Assembly (NCBI RefSeq): GCF_004364585.1
Contig: NZ_SOAN01000009.1
Coordinates: 1 to 64,000, forward strand
Length of the DNA: 64,000 nucleotides
Source of the DNA: Nesterenkonia aurantiaca
Lineage (GTDB): Bacteria > Actinomycetota > Actinomycetes > Actinomycetales > Micrococcaceae
Reading direction: 5' to 3'
Under the pieces are notes generated by a model that was not told the DNA's origin, did no database searches, and saw only the letters and a program-made list of their open reading frames with translations. Positions 25,252 to 38,327 of the stretch are shown one piece after another. How positions within the stretch are numbered: the first letter of the stretch is position 1; each line of letters begins with the position of its first letter. The position numbers were made by a program, and so were the translations under genes.

Positions 25252-26031
25252 GTGGCAGCAAGCGCAGAAGGTCCAGAGGAACCCCGGGAGCAGCAGACCC
25301 CGCCCGCAGGCCTCTACCTCGACTATGGATACGGGTCCCATGTGGGCCTGCGCCGGGAACTCAACGAAGACTCCTCGGTGATCACCGACACGCTCTTCGC
25401 CGTGGCCGATGGCATGGGTGGCCACGAGGCAGGAGAGGTCGCCTCGGCGCTCGCGGTGCAGACCCTCGCCGATGGATGGAACCGGGCCGAAGGACGCGTC
25501 GCCCGGGACCAGATCCAGTCCTTTCTGGCCGAGGCCGATCAGCGGATCCGCGAGGCCACCGACTCCAAGGCCGGCACCACCGTCTCCGGGGCGCTGCTGG
25601 CCGAAGAGGGCGCCGGACTGAACTGGATCGTCTTCAACATCGGGGACTCCCGCACCTACCTCTTCGAGCAGTCCCAGCTGCGGCAGCTCAGCCGCGACCA
25701 CTCCCAGGTCCAGGACATGTTCGAATCCGGCCTGATCACCGCCGAGGAGCTGCACACCCACCCGCAGCGCAATGTCATCACCCGCGCCCTGGGCGCCGGA
25801 GACATGTGGGACGCGGACTACTTCACCTCCCCGGTGCGCGCCGGCCAGCGGCTGATGATCTGCTCCGACGGACTCAGCGGAGAGCTGAACGACTCCGAGA
25901 TGGAACGCATCCTCGGCGCCGGTCGCAACGCCCAGGACACCGTGGACTGGCTGGTCCACCAGGCGCTGCGCGCCGGTGGCCGCGACAACGTCACCGTCGT
26001 CGTGGTGGATGTGCAGGAACAGATCGTTTGA
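25252..26031 (+). CDS. PP2C-family Ser/Thr protein phosphatase
   Basis: A 259-residue soluble phosphatase. PP2C motifs in order: GLRRELNEDS, FAVADGMGGHEAGEVAS with metal-binding Asp-Gly, GTTVSGAL, FNIGDSRTYLF, LSRDHSQVQ, RNVITRALG, ICSDGLSGEL and GGRDNVTVVVVDV. All metal Asp positions are kept. It ends without the transmembrane and PASTA parts seen in PstP, so it is a free catalytic domain. Start is GTG; no strong ribosome site. Probable partners are Hanks-type kinases elsewhere in the genome. Its place beside an adenylate cyclase suggests a signalling group. Confidence 0.92.
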   Translation: MAASAEGPEEPREQQTPPAGLYLDYGYGSHVGLRRELNEDSSVITDTLFAVADGMGGHEAGEVASALAVQTLADGWNRAEGRVARDQIQSFLAEADQRIREATDSKAGTTVSGALLAEEGAGLNWIVFNIGDSRTYLFEQSQLRQLSRDHSQVQDMFESGLITAEELHTHPQRNVITRALGAGDMWDADYFTSPVRAGQRLMICSDGLSGELNDSEMERILGAGRNAQDTVDWLVHQALRAGGRDNVTVVVVDVQEQIV

Positions 26032-26149
26032 CCGCGACTTTCCGGCATGGATAGCGTCGGAGACAGTCACCTGTTGCCACCAACAGCTCGCGTCGGACGG
26101 TGATCTGGAGCAGAGTCTCCGCCGTCGTCGGACGCAGGAAGGAGCACAG

Positions 26150-27208
26150 TTGCAGCTGACCAATCTCCGAGGCGTCTACGAGGCCCAGGGCCCGTTCGCC
26201 ACCGTCTACCTTGAAGCACGTTCCCCCGCCGCCGACGCCGAGGACCAGCTTCGGCTCCGCTGGCAGGACCTTCGCGCGCAGCTGGCCGACGCGGGAACCC
26301 CCGATGTCGCGCTGACCGAGCTCGATGAGGCCGTCACCGGACCAGCACCTACCGAGGTCCACACCGAGGGCCGCGTTCTCGTGGCCGATCAGACCCGGGT
26401 AGTCCTCAACGAGCACTTCGACGCCGCCCAGGGCTCCGGGGACCTGGCCACGGTCGGCGAGCCGCCGCAGCTCGGCGACTATGTCCGCCACCGTCTCGGA
26501 GCCGCCCGAATGCTGGTGGTCATCGCTGACCAGCAGCAGGCCCTCATCCGCCGCCTGGTCGTCTCAGGCGAGGAGCTGCTCGCCTCGGCGCAAGAGGAGT
26601 CGGTCCAGGGCAGCAGCGTCGAGTCGGTGCACAAGCCCCGCCAGGGTGCACTGAGCCACAAGCAGATCCAGCGCTCCGCCGACGAGGCCGCCACGCAGAA
26701 CATTCGGGACATCACCCAGCGGGTCGCCAAGATTGCAGACTCCTGGAACCCGGACGTGATCGTGGTCGCCGGCGAGACCCAGGGCCGTCGAGCGCTGCAT
26801 GAGGAGCTGCCCAAGGCGCTCCAGGAGCTCGCCGTCGAGGCCGAGACCGGCGGCGGAATCCCCGCCGGCAACGCAGACGAAGGCACCGAGCAGGCGCTCC
26901 GCGATGAGCTGACCGTGATCGCTCGCCGCGTCGTCATCCAGCGCGGCAACGAGCAGACCGATCGCTACGGCGAGGCGACCGGACACGGTCGCTCCGCGGA
27001 GGGCGTCGAGGAGATCCGCGCGGCCATCCGGCTCGGCGCAGTGGACACGCTTCTGCTGCGCCAGGATGAGCGCGCCGAGGGCGAGGACCAGCTGCTGGCG
27101 GACGCTTCCGCCAGTGGTGCCTCCTTCGGCCTGGTCGGCGCCCCGGTCTCCGACGCCGTGGCCGCGGTCCTGCGCTATGAGGCCCCGGTCCAGGACGTCG
27201 CCGACTGA
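26150..27208 (+). CDS. Rv2629/baeRF-family (eRF1-like) protein
   Basis: A 352-residue protein of the bacterial eRF1-like group that includes M. tuberculosis Rv2629. Visible features are an N-terminal beta domain with YEAQGPFATVYLEARSP, a central domain with LVVIADQQQALIRRLV, and a C-terminal pelota/L7Ae-like part (IRLGAVDTLLLRQDERAEGEDQLLADASASGA is split around residues 300-335). A ribosome-rescue or hibernation role has been proposed for such proteins, but none is established here. TTG was chosen as start: AGGAAGGAG lies 6 bases before it and the family begins with similar LxxLRxVYE. The open frame continues upstream without coding character. A 17-bp hairpin follows the gene. Confidence 0.75.
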   Translation: MQLTNLRGVYEAQGPFATVYLEARSPAADAEDQLRLRWQDLRAQLADAGTPDVALTELDEAVTGPAPTEVHTEGRVLVADQTRVVLNEHFDAAQGSGDLATVGEPPQLGDYVRHRLGAARMLVVIADQQQALIRRLVVSGEELLASAQEESVQGSSVESVHKPRQGALSHKQIQRSADEAATQNIRDITQRVAKIADSWNPDVIVVAGETQGRRALHEELPKALQELAVEAETGGGIPAGNADEGTEQALRDELTVIARRVVIQRGNEQTDRYGEATGHGRSAEGVEEIRAAIRLGAVDTLLLRQDERAEGEDQLLADASASGASFGLVGAPVSDAVAAVLRYEAPVQDVAD

Positions 27209-27288
27209 GCAGACACCCCAGCAATACCCGGCTGGCTGACCAGCTTGACCGAGTCATCGGTCGAATCGACTGATCAGCCCGGCGCCCC

Positions 27289-27328
27289 GACGGCGGCCGC
27301 CCACCTTCACCGGTGGGCGGCCGCCGTC
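27289..27328 (+). terminator. 17-bp perfect hairpin before gatC
   Basis: Perfect 17-base arms (GACGGCGGCCGCCCACC and complement) around a 6-base loop TTCACC, 80 bases after the Rv2629-like gene. No T-run. Immediately downstream is TAGACT, a likely -10 for gatC. Confidence 0.65.
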
Positions 27329-27387
27329 GTCCTGCTGGCCGATAGACTGGACCGAGTTCATCCACCACCGATCCCCGAGGGAGCTGC

Positions 27388-27684
27388 ATGTCTGAGATCT
27401 CGCGCGCAGACGTTGAGCATCTTGCAAAACTTGCGCACATCAGCATGACTGAGCAGGAGCTGGAGAAGATGGCGCAGGAGCTGGCCGTCATCGTGGATTC
27501 CATGGCGACCGTCTCCGAGGCCGTCTCCGGCGAGATCCCCGCCACCAGTCATCCGCTGCCGCTGACCAACGTCTTCCGCGAGGACGAGGTCGGGCATGTC
27601 TTCACCGCTGAACAGTCGCTGCTCAATGCACCTGACGCTGAAGCCGGCCGTTTCAAGGTCCCGGCGATCCTGGACGAGGAGTGA
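27388..27684 (+). CDS. gatC: Glutamyl-tRNA(Gln) amidotransferase subunit C
   Basis: A 98-residue GatC, the clamp that holds GatA and GatB together. Start [20 protein letters not shown] is the family signature, followed by EEL helix and the C-terminal LREDEV-type segment [24 protein letters not shown]. The trio makes Gln-tRNA(Gln), and in many actinobacteria Asn-tRNA(Asn), from the mischarged tRNAs. A TAGACT box lies about 40 bases upstream, after the hairpin, and GAGGGAG precedes the ATG. First gene of the gatCAB operon. Confidence 0.95.
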   Translation: MSEISRADVEHLAKLAHISMTEQELEKMAQELAVIVDSMATVSEAVSGEIPATSHPLPLTNVFREDEVGHVFTAEQSLLNAPDAEAGRFKVPAILDEE

Positions 27685-27692
27685 CCCCCGAT

Positions 27693-29252
27693 ATGACCAC
27701 CCACACCCATGAGCTGATCCGGCTCACCGCCGCCGAGATGGCCGCGAAGCTGCGCGCCGGGGAGATCACCTCCGTGGCACTGACCCAGGCGCACCTGGAC
27801 CGGATCGCCGCAGTCGACGGCGGCGAGCGCGGGATCAACGCCTTCCTGCACGTCTCCGCGGAGGAGGCGCTGCGCACCGCCGCCGAAGTCGACGCGATCC
27901 GTGCCGCCGGCGGCGCCGAGGCTGAGGCCCTGCATCCGCTGGCCGGGGTGCCGATCGCGGTCAAGGACCTGATCGTCACGCAGGGGCAGCCCACCACCGC
28001 CGGGTCCAAGATGCTCGACGGCTGGATGAGCCCCTACGACGCCACCGTGGTGACCAAGCTGCGCGCTGCGAAGCTGCCGATCCTGGGCAAGACCAACCTG
28101 GATGAGTTCGCGATGGGCTCCTCCACCGAGCACTCCGCCTTTGGGGTGACCCGCAACCCCTGGGACATCAGCCGGATCCCCGGGGGCTCCGGTGGTGGCT
28201 CCGCGGCCGCGGTCGCCGCCTTCGAGGCGCCGCTGGCACTGGGCACCGACACCGGGGGTTCGATCCGCCAGCCCGGCGCGATGACCGGGACCGTGGGGGG
28301 CAAGCCGACCTACGGAGCGGTCTCCCGCTACGGGGCCATCGCGATGGCCTCCTCGCTGGACCAGATCGGCCCGGTGGCCCGGACCACCGAAGATGCCGCG
28401 CTGCTCCACGAGCTGATCGCAGGACACGATCCGAAGGACTCCACCTCGCTCACCGGAGAGGTCCCGGCCCTGGCCGAGACCGTCCGCGGCGCCGAGGTAC
28501 AGGGTCTGCGGGTCGGGGTGATCAAGCAGCTTCAGGGCGAGGGATACCAGGAGGGCGTGCTGGCTCGCTTCCACGAGGCCCTGGACGCGCTGCGCGCTGC
28601 CGGCGCCGAGATCGTGGAGGTCGACTGCCCCAGCTTCGAGTACGCGCTGGGTGCCTACTACCTGATCATGCCCTCGGAGGCCTCCTCCAACCTCGCGAAG
28701 TTCGACGGCGTGCGCTATGGCACCCGGGTGCTGCCTGAGGTCGGACCGCTGACCATCGAACGGGTCATGGGCTCCACCCGGGCCGCCGGGTTCGGCGACG
28801 AGGTCAAGCGTCGCATCATCCTGGGCACCTATGCGCTCTCCGCGGGCTACTACGACGCCTACTACGGGTCCGCCCAGAAGGTCCGCACGCTGATCCAGCA
28901 GGACTTCGACGCGGCCTTCACCAAGGCCGACGTGCTGATCTCCCCGACCTCGCCGACCGTGGCGTTCCCGCTGGGGGAGAAGGACGACGACCCGCTGGCG
29001 ATGTACCTCAACGATGTGGCCACGATCCCCGCCAACCTCGCCGGGATCCCCGGCCTCTCGGTGCCCGGCGGACTCTCCGAGGGCCTGCCGGTGGGGATCC
29101 AGTTCCTCGCCCCGATCCGGGAGGACGCCCGGGTCTACCGGGCCGGCGCGGCGCTGGAGAAGCTGCTGACCCAGGACGCTGAACCACTCTGGGCCCAAGC
29201 CCCAGAGCTGGCGGAGACTGCGGAAGCGGCGGCCCACGCCGCCGGGAAGTGA
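27693..29252 (+). CDS. gatA: Glutamyl-tRNA(Gln) amidotransferase subunit A
   Basis: A 519-residue amidase that releases ammonia from glutamine. Catalytic triad: Lys in PIAVKDLI, cis-Ser in [17 protein letters not shown], and nucleophile Ser in [34 protein letters not shown] and [12 protein letters not shown] are family segments. Start: ATG eight bases after the gatC stop, with GAGGAG upstream; a GTG overlapping the gatC stop is the alternative. Next gene is gatB. Confidence 0.96.
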   Translation: MTTHTHELIRLTAAEMAAKLRAGEITSVALTQAHLDRIAAVDGGERGINAFLHVSAEEALRTAAEVDAIRAAGGAEAEALHPLAGVPIAVKDLIVTQGQPTTAGSKMLDGWMSPYDATVVTKLRAAKLPILGKTNLDEFAMGSSTEHSAFGVTRNPWDISRIPGGSGGGSAAAVAAFEAPLALGTDTGGSIRQPGAMTGTVGGKPTYGAVSRYGAIAMASSLDQIGPVARTTEDAALLHELIAGHDPKDSTSLTGEVPALAETVRGAEVQGLRVGVIKQLQGEGYQEGVLARFHEALDALRAAGAEIVEVDCPSFEYALGAYYLIMPSEASSNLAKFDGVRYGTRVLPEVGPLTIERVMGSTRAAGFGDEVKRRIILGTYALSAGYYDAYYGSAQKVRTLIQQDFDAAFTKADVLISPTSPTVAFPLGEKDDDPLAMYLNDVATIPANLAGIPGLSVPGGLSEGLPVGIQFLAPIREDARVYRAGAALEKLLTQDAEPLWAQAPELAETAEAAAHAAGK

Positions 29253-29260
29253 AGGAAGAC

Positions 29261-30781
29261 ATGACTGACACGCTGACCGACGCGTCCCCGCTGAGCTTCG
29301 AGGAGGCACTGGAGAGGTTCGACCCGGTGCTCGGCTTCGAGGTCCACGTGGAGCTCAACACCAAGACCAAGATGTTCTCCTCGGCGCCCAACGCCTTCGG
29401 CGACGAGCCCAACACCAACGTCAACGAGGTCTGCCTGGGACTCCCGGGCACCCTGCCGGTGGTCAACGGCAAGGCCGTGGAGTACGCGGTCAAACTCGGC
29501 CTCGCGCTGAACTGCGAGATCGCCGAACGTTGCCGCTTCGCCCGCAAGCAGTACTTCTACCCGGACACCCCGAAGAACTGGCAGACCTCGCAGTATGACG
29601 AGCCGATCGCCTTCGACGGCTACCTCGACATCGAGCTCGACGACGGTGAGGTCTTCCGCGTGGAGATCGAACGCGCCCATATGGAGGAGGACGCGGGCAA
29701 GCTGACCCACGCCGGCACCTCCGGACGGATCCAGGGCGCTGACTACTCCCTGGTGGACTACAACCGCTCCGGGATTCCGCTGGTGGAGATCGTCACCAAG
29801 CCCATCGTCGGTGCCGGGTCACGGGGGCCGGAGCTCGCGCGGGCCTACGTCTCGGCGGTGCGCGACATCGTCAAGGGCCTGGACATCTCCGACGCGAAGA
29901 TGGAGCGCGGCAATGTGCGCTGCGACGCGAACGTCTCGATGATGCCCAAGGGCACCACCACCTTCGGCACCCGCTCGGAGACCAAGAACGTGAACTCGCT
30001 GCGCGCCGTGGAGCATGCAGTCACCTACGAGATGCGCCGCCACGCCGGGATCCTGGCCGCCGGCGGCACCATCGTGCAGGAGACCCGGCACTGGCAGGAG
30101 GGCAGCCGCACCACCAGCTCGGGCCGCCCGAAGTCCGACGCGGACGACTACCGCTACTTCCCGGAGCCGGATCTGGTCCCGATCGTGACCACCGCGGCCT
30201 GGGTCGAGGAGCTGCGTGCGCAGCTGCCCGAGCCCCCCGCCGATCGCAAGCGTCGACTGCTCGCCGCATGGGGCTTCTCCGAGCAGGAGTTCCGTGACGT
30301 GGTCGCCGCCGGTCTGCTCGATGAGATCGACGAGACCGTGGCCGCCGGGGTCTCCCCGAGCGTGGCCCGTAAATGGTGGATGGGGGAGATCTCACGGCTG
30401 GCCAACGCCCGTGACCTCGAACCCGCCGCCCTCGGCGTGGAGCCCGTCACGATCAGCGCGCTCAACGGGCTGATCACCCAGGGTCGGATCAATGACAAGA
30501 TCGCCCGCCAGGTCCTGGAGCACGTGATCGCCGGGGAGGGAACCCCGGAGGAGATCGTCACCGCCCGCGGACTGGAGGTCGTCTCGGATGACTCCGGTGC
30601 GCTCACCGCTGCGGTGGAGAAGGCGATGGCAGAGAATCCCGACGTGGTGGAGAAGATCGCCGCCGGCAAGCTCAAGGCCATCGGGGCGCTCATCGGTCCG
30701 GTGATGAAGGAGACCCGCGGTCAGGCCGACGCCGGCAAGGTCCGCGAGATCGTGCTGGCCAAGCTGGGGATCGAGGGCTGA
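29261..30781 (+). CDS. gatB: Aspartyl/glutamyl-tRNA amidotransferase subunit B
   Basis: A 506-residue subunit that binds the mischarged tRNA, activates its carboxylate with ATP and amidates it. Features: VLGFEVHVELNTKTKMFS, FCGAPN-like SSAPNAFGDEPNTNVNEVCLGLPGTLP, KQYFYPDTPKNWQTSQYDEPI, the Mg-binding HMEEDAGKLTH, YSLVDYNRSGIPLVEIVT, and TRSETKNVNSLR. The C-terminal YqeY-like domain ends in EIVLAKLGIEG. ATG follows GAAGGAAG directly; a GTG overlapping the gatA stop is possible. A true rho-independent terminator follows after a 27-base tandem repeat. Confidence 0.96.
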   Translation: MTDTLTDASPLSFEEALERFDPVLGFEVHVELNTKTKMFSSAPNAFGDEPNTNVNEVCLGLPGTLPVVNGKAVEYAVKLGLALNCEIAERCRFARKQYFYPDTPKNWQTSQYDEPIAFDGYLDIELDDGEVFRVEIERAHMEEDAGKLTHAGTSGRIQGADYSLVDYNRSGIPLVEIVTKPIVGAGSRGPELARAYVSAVRDIVKGLDISDAKMERGNVRCDANVSMMPKGTTTFGTRSETKNVNSLRAVEHAVTYEMRRHAGILAAGGTIVQETRHWQEGSRTTSSGRPKSDADDYRYFPEPDLVPIVTTAAWVEELRAQLPEPPADRKRRLLAAWGFSEQEFRDVVAAGLLDEIDETVAAGVSPSVARKWWMGEISRLANARDLEPAALGVEPVTISALNGLITQGRINDKIARQVLEHVIAGEGTPEEIVTARGLEVVSDDSGALTAAVEKAMAENPDVVEKIAAGKLKAIGALIGPVMKETRGQADAGKVREIVLAKLGIEG

Positions 30782-30784
30782 ACC

Positions 30785-30865
30785 GCCCTGCCGCATCGCG
30801 GCACAGCAGCTGCCCTGCCGCATCGCGGCACAGCAGCTGCCCTGCCGCATCGCGGCGCCGCAGCT
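30785..30865. repeat. Three tandem 27-base repeats after gatB
   Basis: Two identical copies (30785-30811, 30812-30838) and a third with three changes (30839-30865). Each carries GCCGC-ATC-GCGGC, a mini-hairpin, so the RNA would hold three small stems just before the terminator. Confidence 0.8.
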
Positions 30866-30892
30866 GCGCCGGCGCACCGCCGAAACCCTGAC

Positions 30893-30936
30893 AGACGGCC
30901 CGGAATCCGCTCCCTGAGCGCGATTCTGGGCCGTTT
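30893..30936 (+). terminator. Rho-independent terminator of gatCAB
   Basis: Stem ACGGCCC(G)GAATC with GATTC(T)GGGCCGT, about 14-base loop containing GCTC/GAGC, followed directly by TTTTT. One of the few classic U-tract terminators in the window. Confidence 0.88.
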
Positions 30937-31147
30937 TTGTGTTCTATGGCACAATTCTCTCTTGTGCAATATTCCACCACCTGGCAACATGCTCGATACA
31001 CAATCATTGCGTGTCGCAAACTGGTGGTAACAGTGGGGGAGTAGATTATTGCGCAACCCGAGGCTTGACCTCGGACCGTCACATCGCACGCGCTTTGCAC
31101 CAACACATCACACGCGCTTTGCACCGATCATCGAGTGAGGGAATCAC
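30937..31147 (+). promoter_or_regulatory. Promoter and structured leader of the alanine/glycine symporter
   Basis: This 211-base gap is clearly AT-richer than its surroundings. It holds an inverted repeat GCACAA-N7-TTGTGC (30947-30965), a TTGCGCAA palindrome near 31049-31056, a small stem CCGAGG/CCTCGG (31058-31074), and two 22-base direct repeats (31080-31101 and 31104-31125, one mismatch, period 24) ending in CTTTGCACC. No riboswitch class was recognised. GAGGGA precedes the start codon. Confidence 0.5.
31080..31125. repeat. Direct repeat pair before the symporter gene
   Basis: Two copies of CACATCRCACGCGCTTTGCACC at a 24-base period, ending 22 bases before the start codon. Possible operator pair or simple tandem duplication. 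Confidence 0.7.
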
Positions 31148-32701
31148 ATGAGCACCATGAGTGCATACATCTCGGCGGCAGCCACGGAGGAATCCGCGCT
31201 GCAGGGGGCCGCCAACACCGTGGACGGCTGGTTCGCCGGCATCACGGAGTTCTTCTCCGGAATCATCTTCGCCACCGTCCCGCTGGGCGACTTCGACGCA
31301 CCGGTGGTGGTGCTGTGGTCCATCCTGGCGGCCATCGGCTTCACGATCTACTTCGGCTTCGTCCAGTTCCGCACGCCGCAGGTCAGCCTCGAGGTGCTCC
31401 GCGGCAAGTGGACCACCGAGAAGGACCCGGGGGAGGTCTCGCACTTCCAGGCGTTGACCTCCGCGGTCTCGGCGACCGTGGGTCTCGGCAATATCGCCGG
31501 TGTGGCCGCCGCAGTCTCACTCGGCGGCCCCGGCGCCACCTTCTGGATGATCGTCGCCGGTCTCTTCGGCATGTGCACCAAGTTCGTCGAGTGCACGCTG
31601 GGCGTGAAGTACCGCTACATCGATGAGAACGGGATCGTCCATGGCGGACCCTTCCAGTACCTCAAGGTCGCTTACCACAAGCTCGGCCGTATCCCCGTGG
31701 CCATCATCACCGGCCTCTTCGCCATCGCCATCATGCTCTTCGGCGTCGTCGGCGGCGGCATGTTCCAGTCCAACCAGGCCTTCGGTCAGCTGCGCGCCGC
31801 CACCGGCGGAGAGGACGGCATCTTCGGCTCGGACCTCGCCGCACTGATCTTCGGCCTGGTCTTCGCGGGACTGGTCGGCATCGTGATCATCGGCGGCATC
31901 AAGTCCATCGGTGCGGTCACCGCCAAGCTGGTTCCCGCCATGGCCATCATCTACGTGGTGGCCTGCCTCATCGTCATCGGGGTGAACTTCTCCAACATCG
32001 GCGAGGCCTTCGGCGCGATCATCAGCGGCGCCTTCTCCCCGGAGGGCATCTCCGGCGGCGTGCTCGGCGTGATCATCATCGGTGTGACCCGCGCAGCCTT
32101 CTCCAACGAGGCCGGCATCGGTTCGGCCCCGATCGCCCACTCCGCAGTCAAGACGCGTCGTCCGATCTCCGAGGGCTTCAACGCTGCTCTCGAGCCCTTC
32201 ATCGACACGGTCCTGATCTGCACCATGACCGCACTGGTCATCATCTTCGCCTGGACCCCCGAGTACCAGGAAGCACTCGACGCCGGTGGCGCAGAGAACC
32301 CCGTGGGCCTGACCTCGGCGGCCTTCGACTCGTTCCTGCCCGGCTTCAACATCGTGCTGACCGTCGCTGTGCTGCTCTTCGCCTTCTCGACACTGATCAC
32401 CTGGGCGTACTACGGCATCCAGGCCTGGCGGCACCTCTTCGGCACCACCAAGGTCGGTGACACGATCTTCCGGATCATCGCACTGACCCTCGTGGTCCTG
32501 GGCTGCCTGGTCTCCACGCAGAACATCTTCGACTTCGCCGACTCGGCGCTGTTCATGTGCATCTTCATCAACGTCATCGGCCTGGTCATCCTGGCGCCGA
32601 AGGTCAAGGAAGAGATGAAGCAGTACCTGGCGGACCGCAAGGCGGGTCGTCTGCTGGAGGATCCGGAGCCGCTGCCCCACGAGCTGGCAGAGCGCCGCTG
32701 A
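31148..32701 (+). CDS. Alanine/glycine:cation symporter (AGCS family)
   Basis: A 517-residue membrane protein with about 11 helices that imports alanine or glycine with sodium. AGCS features: FQALTSAVSATVGLGNIAGVAAAVSLGGPGATFWM near residue 100 (GNIAGV and GGPGA lie in the substrate site), KFVECTLGVKYR, FGVVGGGMFQSNQA, and TRAAFSNEAGIGSAPIAHSAVKT (NEAGIGS), then FAFSTLITWAYYG. The charged C-terminal tail is cytoplasmic. GAGGGA lies 7 bases before ATG. Monocistronic between two terminators, with a structured, repeat-bearing leader that hints at specific control. Confidence 0.93.
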   Translation: MSTMSAYISAAATEESALQGAANTVDGWFAGITEFFSGIIFATVPLGDFDAPVVVLWSILAAIGFTIYFGFVQFRTPQVSLEVLRGKWTTEKDPGEVSHFQALTSAVSATVGLGNIAGVAAAVSLGGPGATFWMIVAGLFGMCTKFVECTLGVKYRYIDENGIVHGGPFQYLKVAYHKLGRIPVAIITGLFAIAIMLFGVVGGGMFQSNQAFGQLRAATGGEDGIFGSDLAALIFGLVFAGLVGIVIIGGIKSIGAVTAKLVPAMAIIYVVACLIVIGVNFSNIGEAFGAIISGAFSPEGISGGVLGVIIIGVTRAAFSNEAGIGSAPIAHSAVKTRRPISEGFNAALEPFIDTVLICTMTALVIIFAWTPEYQEALDAGGAENPVGLTSAAFDSFLPGFNIVLTVAVLLFAFSTLITWAYYGIQAWRHLFGTTKVGDTIFRIIALTLVVLGCLVSTQNIFDFADSALFMCIFINVIGLVILAPKVKEEMKQYLADRKAGRLLEDPEPLPHELAERR

Positions 32702-32739
32702 TCCCAGCAGCTCTTCGCGACACGTCGCGATGAACGATG

Positions 32740-32782
32740 AAGCCCGGTGGTTCCTCTCGAGGGGAGAGGGGCCACCGGGCTT
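32740..32782. terminator. Terminator of the symporter gene
   Basis: Arms AAGCCCGGTGG and CCACCGGGCTT, perfect over 11 bases, with an inner CCTCTC/GAGAGG stem, followed by TTTCTC. Works best on the plus strand. Confidence 0.75.
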
Positions 32783-32801
32783 TCTCATGCCCGCATGCGG
32801 G

Positions 32802-32883
32802 GGCTCGCGCTGGGCTGTGACGGCCGGCTCGCGCCAGGTCGGGCTGTGACCACCGGTTCGCGCCGGGTCGGGCTGTGACGGCC
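32802..32883. repeat. 29-base imperfect tandem repeat
   Basis: Three units (32802-32825 with a 5-base deletion, 32826-32854, 32855-32883) built around CTCGCGCC-GGTCGGGCTGTGAC. They fill the gap between the symporter terminator and the end of the convergent GNAT gene. No function is evident. Confidence 0.65.
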
Positions 32884-32900
32884 GGAGAACCTGAGCGGGC

Positions 32901-33401
32901 TCAGACCTCGCGCCGAAAGAACGGGAACCGTGCTGACTTCTCGGGCAGGTAGAAGTCCCGCTCCGGCATCGGGTGGAAGCCCTCGGAGCGGTAGAGCGCG
33001 TGCGCGGTGGTCATCGAGGTCAGGCTGCACAGGGTCAGCGCGTGGATCTCCGGCCGCGATGCGGCCATGCCGATGATGTGACGCACCAACGCCCGTGCGA
33101 CGCCCCGGCCCTGATGCTCCGGCGCCACGGCGAGCATCCTGAACTCCATCTCCCCGGCCCGGGCCACCTCGGCCATGGGGCCGCCGGCGTCGGCGACCGC
33201 CACCGAGGCGGCCACCGCGGCGCCGTCGAGGGTGTCCATCTCGGCGACCAGAAGCTGCGAGCCGCGGGCGCGGGTCTCGACGTCGCTCAGATGTGTGACG
33301 TAGGAGTCTCCTGCGCTCAGGAAGCCACCGTCGACATAGGCGGCCACGGTCAGCTCCGCGATCCGGTCCCAGTCGGCGACGGTGGCGGTGCGGATCTGCA
33401 T
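32901..33401 (-). CDS. GNAT family N-acetyltransferase
   Basis: A 166-residue acetyltransferase. Starts MQIRTATVADWDRIAELTVAAY, has a central beta region with EMEFRMLAVAPEHQGRGVARALVRHIIG (acetyl-CoA pyrophosphate loop QGRGVA) and the closing CSLTSMTTAHALYRSEGF with the conserved Tyr. The substrate is unknown. No ribosome site precedes the ATG; the gene lies 56 bases after the IMPase gene on the same strand and may depend on that transcript. The long open frame upstream of this ATG is a shadow of the IMPase gene. Confidence 0.85.
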   Translation of the reverse strand: MQIRTATVADWDRIAELTVAAYVDGGFLSAGDSYVTHLSDVETRARGSQLLVAEMDTLDGAAVAASVAVADAGGPMAEVARAGEMEFRMLAVAPEHQGRGVARALVRHIIGMAASRPEIHALTLCSLTSMTTAHALYRSEGFHPMPERDFYLPEKSARFPFFRREV

Positions 33402-33457
33402 CGAGGCAGAGTCGGTTCGGGCGCGGCTGGGCTGCGCGTGGTTCCGGTCCACGGCGC

Positions 33458-37672
<4,215 letters not shown>

Positions 37673-37696
37673 GCGGTCAGGGTCAGCGCTGCAGGC

Positions 37697-38284
37697 TCAG
37701 CCCCGGAGGGTCTCGCGCAGCGCCTCGATCGGTCCGCGGACCTGGGCGAAGGACTCCTCGAAGACGTCCCCGGGCATCATGTACGGGTCCACCACATCGT
37801 CCTGCGCCGTGGGTGCCTGCGCCTGATCGCGCCGGTCCGCCACCAGCGCCACCAGGGCTGCAAGCTTCCCGGCCACGGTCTGCGAGGTCTCCAGGGCCCC
37901 GGCACGAGCCCCCGGGTCCAGGGAATCGAGGAGCCGGACAAACTCGCGCAGCGTGAACACCTTCTGCCGACTCTCGGGGACATCGGCGAGGATGTCGCGC
38001 ACATGTTCTCGGGTGGCGGTGAGGACCAGATCGGCGCTGCGGACCAGGTCAGGCTCCAGCTGCTCGGCCTCGAAATCTTCGGTGTCGGCGCCATATTCCA
38101 CGAGCCGATCCTTCATCTGCGCCTCCATGTCTTCTCCGACATGGGCGTGGGTGCCCGCGGAGCGCACGGTGATGCCGGGCTGCGAACCCAGCTCATGGGC
38201 GAGCAGCCGGTCCATGGCGGGGGAGCGGCAGATGTTGCCGGTGCAGACGGCGAGCAGGGCGTAAGTCTCAGTCATAGCTTCCAT
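37697..38284 (-). CDS. Low-molecular-weight protein-tyrosine phosphatase
   Basis: A 195-residue cytoplasmic phosphatase. The CX5R loop near the start (AVCTGNICRSPAMDRLL, Cys14 and Arg20) is the catalytic P-loop. SAGTHAHVGEDMEAQM follows as in the family. The usual DPY motif with the catalytic Asp appears as VVDPYMMPGDVFEESF near residue 170. A Gln/Ala insert precedes it. Start ATG at 38284 chosen because GAGGAG lies 9 bases upstream; ATG three codons later is possible. The gene's substrates are unknown; actinobacterial homologues act on cell-wall or polysaccharide regulators. Confidence 0.9.
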   Translation of the reverse strand: MEAMTETYALLAVCTGNICRSPAMDRLLAHELGSQPGITVRSAGTHAHVGEDMEAQMKDRLVEYGADTEDFEAEQLEPDLVRSADLVLTATREHVRDILADVPESRQKVFTLREFVRLLDSLDPGARAGALETSQTVAGKLAALVALVADRRDQAQAPTAQDDVVDPYMMPGDVFEESFAQVRGPIEALRETLRG

Positions 38285-38314
38285 CTGACCACACTCCTCG
38301 ACGCTGGGCGGATC

Positions 38315-38320
38315 TAGACT
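38315..38320 (+). promoter_or_regulatory. -10 element for a leaderless CPBP protease mRNA
   Basis: TAGACT, then 7 bases, then the GTG start of the CPBP gene; no ribosome binding site. Confidence 0.45.
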
Positions 38321-38327
38321 CTTGAGC

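Noticed and set aside
30785-31125. Repeats that might be a CRISPR array
   Set aside because: Units are directly adjacent or separated by 2 bases, with no spacers and no cas genes.
38315-38327. TTG at 38322 as the CPBP start
   Set aside because: It would overlap the end of the -10 element; the GTG two codons later has the spacing shared by other leaderless genes.
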